Source: Phycisphaeraceae bacterium
Lineage (GTDB): Bacteria; Planctomycetota; Phycisphaerae; Phycisphaerales; UBA1924
Length of the DNA stretch: 6,093 nucleotides
NCBI GenBank assembly: GCA_009827215.1
Contig: WUAJ01000149.1
Coordinates: 1-6,093, forward strand
Direction: 5' to 3'
The position numbers and the translations under genes were made by a program. The notes beneath the pieces are model-generated. The model saw only the letters and a list, made by a program, of their open reading frames with translations, was not told the DNA's origin and searched no databases. Positions 1-4,663 of this stretch are shown piece by piece (within the stretch, counting starts at the first letter, position 1; each line of letters starts with the position of its first letter).

Positions 1-719
1 CGGCGGTTGAGGAGCTCTCCCAGTCAGTAAATGAAGTAGCCGCGAAATCGTCAGACGCTACCTCAGCGTCTGCGGATAGTCAGCACCAAGCGGAAGAAGG
101 CGGTGCGATCGTCAGTTCCACAGTCGAAGAAATGCAAGGCATCGCTCGCGAAGTCCAAGGCAGCGCCGAGACCATCAACACGCTGGGACAAAAGAGCGAG
201 ACGATTGGTGAGATCATCGCGGTCATCAACGACATCGCGGATCAGACCAATCTGCTCGCTCTGAACGCAGCGATCGAGGCAGCTCGAGCAGGAGAGCACG
301 GGCGTGGATTTGCTGTGGTCGCTGATGAGGTCCGTAAGCTCGCAGAGCGGACCACGGAAGCGACAAAGGAAGTTTCCCAGTCCATCCTTGGGATCCAGAC
401 TGAGACCTCCTCTGCGGTCCAACTGATCGAAGCTGGATCGCAGCGAGTCGGAAAGGGTGTCGAACTCGCGACACAAGCTGGAACTGCTCTGGAGTCCATC
501 GTTGGGGGGTCAAAGAGCGTACAAGGCATGGTACAGGATATCGCTGCAGCCGCCAATGAGCAGTCCGCAGCGACGGGCGAGATTGCCAGGGCTGTCGAGG
601 GGATCAACTCCGTCACGCGTCAATCTTCGGAGGGAGCTTCTCAAGCTGCTCAAGCCGCGAGCGATCTGGCGCACCAAGCGGAGCAGCTCCAAGGTCTGGT
701 GGGTCGCTTTATTCTCTAG
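1..719 (+). CDS. Methyl-accepting chemotaxis protein, C-terminal signalling part (5' end outside window)
   Basis: This is a chemoreceptor that relays ligand sensing to CheA/CheW at the cytoplasmic face. The frame is open from the left edge (first full codon at base 3) to TAG at 717-719, so about 238 C-terminal residues are visible and the sensor, membrane and HAMP parts are missing. The highly conserved hairpin tip lies at about 240-353. It contains DQTNLLALNAAIEAARAGEH, then a GRGFAVVADEVR segment and KLAERT. Both flanks are Ala/Ser/Gln/Glu-rich heptad helices, including ANEQSAATGEI near 555-585, which is the usual antiparallel coiled coil and adaptation region. The protein ends FIL with no CheR-docking pentapeptide. 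An in-frame ATG at 132 falls inside the coiled coil and is not the start. The ligand and the membrane or soluble class cannot be judged. An intrinsic terminator follows. The family call is essentially certain. Confidence 0.97.
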   Translation, partial: AVEELSQSVNEVAAKSSDATSASADSQHQAEEGGAIVSSTVEEMQGIAREVQGSAETINTLGQKSETIGEIIAVINDIADQTNLLALNAAIEAARAGEHGRGFAVVADEVRKLAERTTEATKEVSQSILGIQTETSSAVQLIEAGSQRVGKGVELATQAGTALESIVGGSKSVQGMVQDIAAAANEQSAATGEIARAVEGINSVTRQSSEGASQAAQAASDLAHQAEQLQGLVGRFIL

Positions 720-750
720 TCTCAAGCACGAGTGGTGTCGTGTGCGTCAT

Positions 751-796
751 CCGCAGTCGAATCCCAATGTTGGGGATCGGCTGCGGGTGTTTTTTT
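751..796 (+). terminator. Intrinsic terminator of the chemoreceptor gene
   Basis: CCGCAG at 751-756 pairs with CTGCGG at 781-786. The stem continues inwards (TCG with CGG, then ATCCC with GGGAT) with one bulged A, closing on a loop of about 7 bases. It is followed by GTG and seven T, reaching 796. It lies 31 bases after the chemoreceptor stop, as expected for a Rho-independent terminator. Confidence 0.85.
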
Positions 797-833
797 GAAT
801 CCTGTTTGGGGAAGATTTTGGAGTAAATCGACG

Positions 834-859
834 AAAAAACCTCTCCAAATGAGAGGTTT
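834..859 (-). terminator. Intrinsic terminator of tRNA-Arg
   Basis: Read on the minus strand, AAACCTCTC pairs with GAGAGGTTT around a 5-base loop, and the T-run overlaps the 3' arm (A834-A839 on the plus strand). It starts 4 bases beyond the tRNA 3' end. It is a separate structure from the plus-strand terminator at 751-796, so the two transcription units end tail to tail. Confidence 0.85.
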
Positions 860-863
860 GAAG

Positions 864-937
864 CACGGGCGGAAGGATTCGAACCCTCAACCTCCTGATC
901 CGTAGTCAGGTGCTCTATCCAGTTGAGCTACGCCCGC
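864..937 (-). tRNA. tRNA-Arg (anticodon ACG)
   Basis: The minus strand folds into a full 74-base cloverleaf. The acceptor stem is GCGGGCG with CGCCCGT, including a terminal G1-U72 wobble. The D stem is GCTC/GAGC, the anticodon stem is CCTGA/TCAGG around the loop CTACGGA, the variable loop has 5 bases, and the T stem is GAGGG/CCTTC around TTCGAAT. The discriminator is G and no CCA is encoded, so it must be added after transcription. Anticodon ACG is normally edited to ICG by TadA and then reads CGU, CGC and CGA. The gene stands alone with its own promoter and terminator. Confidence 0.97.
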
Positions 938-961
938 ATCAGCTCTTGCTGAGCGGAGAGT

Positions 962-990
962 AGGGTAAGCACATATTCGGGATTTGGCAA
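962..990 (-). promoter_or_regulatory. Probable sigma-70-type promoter of tRNA-Arg
   Basis: On the minus strand a -35-like TTGCCA (plus 985-990) is followed 17 bases later by a -10-like TACCCT (plus 962-967). The -35 matches consensus at five of six positions. The -10 is weaker but keeps T1, A2 and T6. Transcription would start near 955, about 18 bases before the mature tRNA 5' end. This was judged by eye only. Confidence 0.5.
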
Positions 991-1070
991 GTTGATTCCC
1001 AATTCAGGCTTGATTTCTTTTCTCTCCGAGGGAACAATGTCAGCCCGGCGTGGGGTTCTGCGTCGGATCT

Positions 1071-1076
1071 TATAAA
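1071..1076 (+). promoter_or_regulatory. Possible -10 box for rpsT
   Basis: TATAAA lies 31 bases before the rpsT ATG and would give a leader of about 24 bases. No convincing -35 stands at the right distance. An alternative is TTGATT at 1010-1015 with AACAAT at 1033-1038, spaced 17 bases. Both candidates are weak. A promoter must lie somewhere in 938-1090, because the upstream tRNA gene is divergent. Confidence 0.25.
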
Positions 1077-1090
1077 TAGGCACAAGTGCC

Positions 1091-1096
1091 GAAGGA
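1091..1096 (+). promoter_or_regulatory. rpsT: Ribosome binding site that fixes the rpsT start
   Basis: GAAGGA sits 10 bases before ATG 1107. It supports that ATG over the in-frame GTG at 1086, which has no such site and would prefix seven residues not found in S20 proteins. Confidence 0.7.
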
Positions 1097-1106
1097 TGAA
1101 GACTGT

Positions 1107-1367
1107 ATGGCTCACTCGAACTCCGCAAAGAAGCGTATCCGTCAGAACATGAAGCGTCGTGCTCTCAACCGCTGGCGTCTCCGCACTATGCGTACCGCTA
1201 TCAAAGATTTCGACGAGAGCATCGCAGGTAACGGCGATGCAGCCGCGGCATACCGCAAGGCAGCAGCGATCGTAGATCGGACCGCTCAAAAGGGTGTCAT
1301 CCACAAGAACCAAGCCGCTCGTCGCAAGAGCCGGATGAATGCTCGACTCAAAGCTCACGCTTCCTGA
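1107..1367 (+). CDS. rpsT: 30S ribosomal protein S20
   Basis: S20 is a helical, very basic protein that binds the 16S rRNA 5' domain and the base of helix 44 during 30S assembly. The 86 residues match the usual length. The N-terminus MAHSNSAKKRIRQN and the C-terminal block GVIHKNQAARRKSRMNARL are the family hallmarks, with Lys/Arg-rich helices between them. The start at 1107 follows the family N-terminus and the GAAGGA site; an in-frame GTG at 1086 is rejected. The gene is monocistronic: the upstream tRNA-Arg gene is divergent and a strong terminator lies 29 bases downstream. In E. coli S20 represses its own translation, but nothing visible here shows the same. Confidence 0.98.
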   Translation: MAHSNSAKKRIRQNMKRRALNRWRLRTMRTAIKDFDESIAGNGDAAAAYRKAAAIVDRTAQKGVIHKNQAARRKSRMNARLKAHAS

Positions 1368-1396
1368 GCTTCGAGAATTCTCACAGAAACTCCACG

Positions 1397-1423
1397 AAAC
1401 CCGACCTTCGCGGTCGGGTTTTT
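1397..1423 (+). terminator. rpsT: Intrinsic terminator of rpsT
   Basis: AAACCCGACC pairs perfectly with GGTCGGGTTT around a 5-base TTCGC loop. The T-run at 1419-1423 ends at C1424. This is a textbook Rho-independent terminator, and it separates rpsT from the following protease gene. Confidence 0.93.
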
Positions 1424-1485
1424 CTATCATGGACCATTGAGCTTCTTCAGTAGAGCCGCTGAGTAGTCGAGGGACAGCTAAAGCA

Positions 1486-2301
1486 ATGTCATCGTCAGAG
1501 AAACGAGCATCCAAGATGCTCCCCAACCAAGCCGGGACCAGCAGTGATCGGCCCATCTTGGCGCGGGACAGCTACTTCTCTATATCAATGCGCCCACTCC
1601 CGATGTTGCTGTTTCTGCTCCCCATCATTGTGATGTATGAGCTTGGATCGATGGGGGTCTTCGGCCCTGTTGGTAACTCGCTCGAAGCACATCAAATGCT
1701 GGTTCGTTTCTTCAATGTGTTTGGTGCTGCCGGACTTCATCTCCCAGCACTGGCGCTGGTGACCATGTTGCTCATACAGCATGTGTTGAGCAAAGATCCG
1801 CTTCGATTCTCAGTCGGGGTTTGGCTCAAAATGATCGCTGAATCTGCGTTTCTCACAGGCCCATTGATAGTGATGGTCATGCTGCTCAAACCGATGGGGG
1901 TGGGTGGGGGTGAGATGGTCATCCAAGCCGCACCAGTCGAGGGGTCACAGGCGAGTATGGTCATGCTCGCATTCGGAGCATCGTTGTACGAAGAGATGCT
2001 ATTCCGATTGGTATTGATCACGATGATCCATTTCTTGGTCTCCGATGTGCTTGGATTCAGCGAGACCAAAGGTTTTTTTGCTGGCTTGATCCTCTCCTCA
2101 CTGGTCTTCGCTTGGCATCACGATCAGATTTTCATGCTCGACGGATCCATCAATTTCAAGCTCGCATTCTTCTACTTTCTCGCCGGGATGTATTTCGGAT
2201 TGCTGTTTCTGATGCGTGGGCTGGGAATCGCGGTGGGTGTGCACCTGTTTTATGACCTCTTGGTGCTGGTCATCATCCCGTCGTTTGAGCAAGGGTCCTG
2301 A
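1486..2301 (+). CDS. CPBP-family intramembrane metalloprotease (Abi/CAAX-protease-like)
   Basis: This is an integral membrane protein of 271 residues with about seven hydrophobic segments, roughly at residues 36-57, 80-101, 113-136, 157-185, 196-216, 224-244 and 246-265. The N-terminus is polar (about 35 residues). All three CPBP signature motifs are present in order: E169-E170...R174 (LYEEMLFR), F208...H212 (FAWHH) and H253...D257 (HLFYD). In the family these glutamates and histidines form the catalytic or metal site in the membrane. Eukaryotic relatives cleave prenylated CAAX proteins. Bacterial members process diverse or unknown substrates, so none can be named here. ATG 1486 is supported by GAGGGA 11 bases upstream. 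The gene ends in three successive in-frame stops (TGA TAA TAG, 2299-2307). It stands alone between the rpsT terminator and the tRNA-Glu promoter; no immunity or bacteriocin gene is nearby. The family call is strong and the substrate unknown. Confidence 0.9.
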   Translation: MSSSEKRASKMLPNQAGTSSDRPILARDSYFSISMRPLPMLLFLLPIIVMYELGSMGVFGPVGNSLEAHQMLVRFFNVFGAAGLHLPALALVTMLLIQHVLSKDPLRFSVGVWLKMIAESAFLTGPLIVMVMLLKPMGVGGGEMVIQAAPVEGSQASMVMLAFGASLYEEMLFRLVLITMIHFLVSDVLGFSETKGFFAGLILSSLVFAWHHDQIFMLDGSINFKLAFFYFLAGMYFGLLFLMRGLGIAVGVHLFYDLLVLVIIPSFEQGS

Positions 2302-2351
2302 TAATAGATCTGAGATTGATTCAGATGACTGCATTTGACGGCTGAGCAGAC

Positions 2352-2379
2352 TTGACGCACGAGAATCGGGGAATACAGT
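2352..2379 (+). promoter_or_regulatory. Probable sigma-70-type promoter of tRNA-Glu
   Basis: The -35-like TTGACG (2352-2357) and -10-like TACAGT (2374-2379) are 16 bases apart. They match consensus at five and four of six positions. The start would be near 2386, about 10 bases before the tRNA. A second TTGACG at 2335-2340 has no matching -10 at a standard distance. Confidence 0.6.
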
Positions 2380-2395
2380 ACCCCCTGTTCCGTGC

Positions 2396-2470
2396 GGCCC
2401 CATCGTCTAGCCAGGTCCAGGACACCAGGTTTTCATCCTGGTAACGCGGGTTCAAATCCCGCTGGGGTCA
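2396..2470 (+). tRNA. tRNA-Glu (anticodon TTC)
   Basis: This is a 75-base cloverleaf. The acceptor stem is GGCCCCA with TGGGGTC, including a G2-U71 wobble. The D arm has the Glu-like TCGTCTAG...AGGAC pattern. The anticodon stem is CCAGG/CCTGG around TTTTCAT, which gives anticodon TTC, and the T stem is GCGGG/CCCGC around TTCAAAT. The discriminator is A and CCA is not encoded. D-arm and anticodon-loop details resemble E. coli tRNA-Glu. It reads GAA and GAG. It forms its own unit with a promoter upstream and a probable terminator downstream. Confidence 0.97.
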
Positions 2471-2493
2471 CTTTCAATATAGAACAGCATGCT

Positions 2494-2532
2494 TCACCCG
2501 TCGGGCTCAGCTCCGCGGGTGATTCGCTTTTT
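2494..2532 (+). terminator. Probable terminator of tRNA-Glu
   Basis: TCACCCG (2494-2500) pairs with CGGGTGA (2516-2522). The 15-base loop can close further through CGG/CCG. Five T at 2528-2532 follow after a 5-base spacer, TTCGC. The spacer makes it weaker than the other terminators in the window, but its position 24 bases after the tRNA fits. Confidence 0.55.
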
Positions 2533-2571
2533 AGCGGGGTGTAGGCCATTTATTGGGACCTATGCGATCAG

Positions 2572-2577
2572 TATAAA
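2572..2577 (+). promoter_or_regulatory. Possible -10 box upstream of the Hpt gene
   Basis: TATAAA lies 67 bases before the Hpt ATG. A second AT-rich hexamer, TTTAAT, is at 2584-2589. Neither has a good -35 at 16-18 bases. A promoter is expected in this gap because a terminator and a tRNA unit lie upstream, but which hexamer is used cannot be decided by eye. Confidence 0.25.
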
Positions 2578-2644
2578 CACCTATTTAATCTCCGACTGAA
2601 TAGCGGTCTCTGACCAGCCGATACCTGACTCAGGAGATCTCGGT

Positions 2645-2980
2645 ATGCCGTGTTACGATCAATCGCATTTTTCGCTTGATGTCACTGACTCTGATGATGT
2701 TGAGCTCATTGAACTTTTCCTCGCTGAACTTCCGAATCGTGTGCAATCGCTGAACCAAGCCGCGGATTCGGGTGATTTCGCACACATGAATCGTTTAGCT
2801 CATCAGCTCAAAGGTGCAGCTCCTGGATTCGGATTCGACTCCATCGGGAATGCTGCCGCGTTGCTCGAAGAGCGTCTCAAAACAAGTAATCTTGAGATGA
2901 TCGAGCTTGACCATATCCGTGATGAGTTCGACACACTCATCGAACAGTTCAAAGTCTATCAGAGATACATCGAACCCTGA
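2645..2980 (+). CDS. Stand-alone Hpt (histidine phosphotransfer) domain protein
   Basis: Hpt proteins shuttle a phosphoryl group between receiver domains of hybrid histidine kinases and response regulators in the cytoplasm. This 111-residue protein is essentially one Hpt four-helix domain. The phospho-acceptor is H53 in the motif AHQLKGAA (residues 52-59), followed by GFGFDSIGNAAALLE, the usual second half of the signature. The N-terminal helix contains ELIELFLAELPNRV, as in typical Hpt domains. No kinase, CheA core or receiver is fused to it. ATG 2645 has an excellent AGGAG site (2632-2636) 8 bases upstream. A REC-GGDEF gene begins 53 bases downstream on the same strand and is the obvious phosphotransfer partner, although that is inferred from position only. 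No cognate kinase is in the window. Confidence 0.92.
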   Translation: MPCYDQSHFSLDVTDSDDVELIELFLAELPNRVQSLNQAADSGDFAHMNRLAHQLKGAAPGFGFDSIGNAAALLEERLKTSNLEMIELDHIRDEFDTLIEQFKVYQRYIEP

Positions 2981-3033
2981 GCTATGTACTGTGTTTGTCG
3001 TGAGCCACCAAAGCACTCGAACTCGAAACTTTC

Positions 3034-3987
3034 ATGCCTGAATCCCACGAAGCACATCATGACCACTCACCGGTAGTCTTGCTCATAGACGACTCGGAGT
3101 TTGTGCATCGTCTCCTCAAGGCGCGACTCAAATCTGAGTCGATCCACATCGTGAGCGAGTTCGATGGGCGCAGTGGGATAAATCGTGCAGTTTCAGATCT
3201 CCCCTCACTGATTCTCCTTGACCTCGATATGCCTGGGATGGACGGCTTCGAAACTCTCAGAGAGTTGAAGGAAGATCCGACTACTCGGAATACTCCAGTA
3301 ATTATCCTGTCAGGACAAGACACAACTCAAGACAAGGTGACGGCCTTTGACCTAGGTGCCGTGGACTTTGTTCCAAAGCCCTTCGAACTGACAGAGCTCA
3401 GAGCACGGATTCGTAGCTCACTGCGGATCTCATACCTATTGAGCATGCTGGAGCAGAAAGCACAGATTGACGGGCTCTCTGGACTCTACAACCGTTCATA
3501 TTTCGACAATCGATGGGAGGAGGAATACGAGCGTTGCATGAGACAAGCGAGCGGTCTGTCGCTCGCGGTGCTCGACATCGATCATTTCAAGTCGATCAAC
3601 GACACCTTTGGTCATCCAGCGGGTGACGCGGTGATTACAGGGCTCTCCAATATCATTCAGGATCATGTCCGTAAATGCGACATCGCGTGTCGATATGGTG
3701 GGGAAGAGTTCGCGCTCATTCTGCCGGATACGCATCCAAGTCAAGCGAAGTTGCTCTGCGAACGGATCCGGACTGAAATAGAGAACACAGTATGGAATCG
3801 GCATCCAGATCGGAAGATCACCATCTCGATCGGGATCGCGGGATGCACCGATGGTCCAACAATTCAGCCGAACAAATGGATCGAGCAAGCGGATGCGAAC
3901 CTGTATAAGGCCAAGAACTCGGGAAGAAACAAGACGATCTCGAGTATGACCGATGGCTTGGTGAATCCGCTCGATAAAGCCGGTTGA
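3034..3987 (+). CDS. Response regulator with GGDEF output domain (probable diguanylate cyclase, PleD/WspR-like)
   Basis: This 317-residue protein should make c-di-GMP from two GTP when its receiver is phosphorylated. The REC domain (about residues 13-132) has acidic pair D19/D20, phospho-acceptor D63 (LLDLDMPGMDG), S93 and K115 (PKPF), so it looks fully competent. The GGDEF domain (about 140-302) opens with DGLSGLYNR. It has DIDHFKSINDTFGHPAGD at 181-198 and the active-site loop GGEEF at 222-226, an accepted active variant. An I-site, R213-K-C-D216, sits five residues before GGEEF, so product inhibition is expected. The N-terminus is His-rich (HEAHHDH). No EAL or HD-GYP domain is attached. 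ATG 3034 begins 10 residues before the REC core, and I see no Shine-Dalgarno in front of it. The gene follows the Hpt gene by 53 bases and precedes a slyX-like gene by 25. Confidence 0.95.
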   Translation: MPESHEAHHDHSPVVLLIDDSEFVHRLLKARLKSESIHIVSEFDGRSGINRAVSDLPSLILLDLDMPGMDGFETLRELKEDPTTRNTPVIILSGQDTTQDKVTAFDLGAVDFVPKPFELTELRARIRSSLRISYLLSMLEQKAQIDGLSGLYNRSYFDNRWEEEYERCMRQASGLSLAVLDIDHFKSINDTFGHPAGDAVITGLSNIIQDHVRKCDIACRYGGEEFALILPDTHPSQAKLLCERIRTEIENTVWNRHPDRKITISIGIAGCTDGPTIQPNKWIEQADANLYKAKNSGRNKTISSMTDGLVNPLDKAG

Positions 3988-4000
3988 GCATCCGATTGGC

Positions 4001-4006
4001 TACAAT
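4001..4006 (+). promoter_or_regulatory. -10-like hexamer 6 bases before the slyX-like ATG (possible leaderless start)
   Basis: TACAAT ends 6 bases before ATG 4013, so a transcript from it would begin at or next to the A of the start codon. No Shine-Dalgarno precedes this ATG. No good -35 is seen at 16-18 bases, which keeps the call weak; read-through from the REC-GGDEF gene remains likely. Confidence 0.25.
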
Positions 4007-4012
4007 CTCTGG

Positions 4013-4267
4013 ATGAGCCAGTCACGCAATGAACATCCAGACAAACTCGATCAACTCGAAGAAACACTGGGTTTTTTGGAACTCCAGAATGGTCGCTCTC
4101 AGGAACAGTTCGATGAGTTGAGCAAAGCGGTGCACGAACTGGGTAAGCGGATGCAACGATTGGAATCCCGTTTGGTTGACCTCAATGATCGACTAGAATC
4201 GCAAGATCCAGGCTTAGTACCTCCCCCACACAGCGCTGGGCCTGACATTCCCAGAGATCCGCTTTGA
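4013..4267 (+). CDS. slyX: SlyX-like short coiled-coil protein
   Basis: This is an 84-residue protein. Residues about 11-64 form a near-continuous charged coiled coil (LDQLEETLGFLE...HELGKRMQRLESRLVDLNDRLES). After it come a Pro-rich tail and a PPPH motif at residues 70-73. E. coli SlyX has the same plan, a short coiled coil ending in PPPHY, although here ten or so residues follow PPPH. The molecular function of SlyX is not established. The start at 4013 gives the expected N-terminal length but lacks a Shine-Dalgarno. It is 25 bases after the diguanylate cyclase gene and 21 before the lipoprotein gene, so co-transcription is likely. Any short coiled-coil protein could mimic SlyX, but the PPPH tail makes that less likely. 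Confidence 0.75.
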   Translation: MSQSRNEHPDKLDQLEETLGFLELQNGRSQEQFDELSKAVHELGKRMQRLESRLVDLNDRLESQDPGLVPPPHSAGPDIPRDPL

Positions 4268-4273
4268 GATCAG

Positions 4274-4289
4274 TGCGTATACTTACGCA
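4274..4289 (+). repeat. Inverted repeat TGCGTA-TACT-TACGCA over the lipoprotein start
   Basis: A perfect 6-base inverted repeat with a 4-base spacer covers a -10-like TATACT (4278-4283) and ends on the A of ATG 4289. It could be an operator, a small hairpin masking the start, or chance. A similar repeat occurs at 4625-4639 before yggS. Confidence 0.4.
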
Positions 4290-4600
4290 TGCTGAATCGT
4301 AAAACAACTCAAACTCATGCTGCTCGTTCACGCGTGCTCGTTTGCGGGATCTGTGTGTGTTCGATCGTGCTGATGTCGGGATGCCGAGATCTGCAGAAAC
4401 GCCGTGTCGAAGTGAATCAGACCAGCGGTGCGGACCCTGAACTTCAGGAGCGTTTCGGACTCACGGCTGATGCGCAGGATCCCAGCGAGCGTGACAAAGA
4501 ACTCGGGTATGGTCGTTGGAGAACGAAGCCTGAGACAGAGGGGACCGCGTCTCCAAACTCCCCGGCAAGGCGTCAGAATATCGGTGGAAATCCGGATTGA
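4289..4600 (+). CDS. Small predicted lipoprotein, function unknown
   Basis: This 103-residue protein is not recognised as a named family. The N-terminus has a lipoprotein signal: a basic n-region (residues 1-15, five Lys/Arg), a hydrophobic stretch VLVCGICVCSIVLM (16-29) and the lipobox M29-S30-G31 before C32. Met at -3 is less common than Leu but acceptable. The mature part (about 72 residues) is hydrophilic, charged and Pro/Gly/Asn-rich towards the end, with no membrane segment, so it would be a lipid-anchored envelope protein. The sequence ELGYGRWRTKPE near residues 71-82 may be its most conserved part, which is a guess. ATG 4289 has no Shine-Dalgarno, and a TATACT hexamer ends 5 bases before it. 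It is flanked by the slyX-like gene (21 bases upstream) and yggS (63 bases downstream), all on the plus strand. Confidence 0.75.
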   Translation: MLNRKTTQTHAARSRVLVCGICVCSIVLMSGCRDLQKRRVEVNQTSGADPELQERFGLTADAQDPSERDKELGYGRWRTKPETEGTASPNSPARRQNIGGNPD

Positions 4601-4624
4601 TGCGTCCAAGCTCCACTTGTGGTA

Positions 4625-4639
4625 CCGTATGTCTTACGG
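4625..4639 (+). repeat. Inverted repeat CCGTA-TGTCT-TACGG upstream of yggS
   Basis: The 5-base arms are separated by 5 bases, and the repeat ends 24 bases before the yggS ATG. Its core CGTAT-GT-CTTACG closely resembles CGTAT-A-CTTACG in the repeat at 4274-4289. It has no T-run, so it is not an intrinsic terminator. Confidence 0.35.
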
Positions 4640-4663
4640 ATCGAGATTTGAGACGGAGTTGAT

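Noticed and set aside
63..476. Minus-strand open frame antisense to the chemoreceptor
   Set aside because: It is a mirror of a strongly conserved coding region and its protein shows no domain character.
1086..1106. Upstream GTG start for rpsT giving seven extra residues
   Set aside because: S20 proteins begin at the MA(H/N)xxSAKKR motif, and GAAGGA is correctly spaced only for ATG 1107.
939..1556. Long minus-strand open frame (about 205 codons) antisense to rpsT
   Set aside because: It lies across a certain ribosomal protein gene, the rpsT terminator and the tRNA-Arg promoter. Its translation shows no recognisable motif.
1896..1911. G-rich run GGGGGTGGGTGGGGG in the protease gene, a possible G-quadruplex
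   Set aside because: Only three G-tracts of three or more are present, and the run simply encodes a Gly-rich loop (GVGGGE) between membrane segments.
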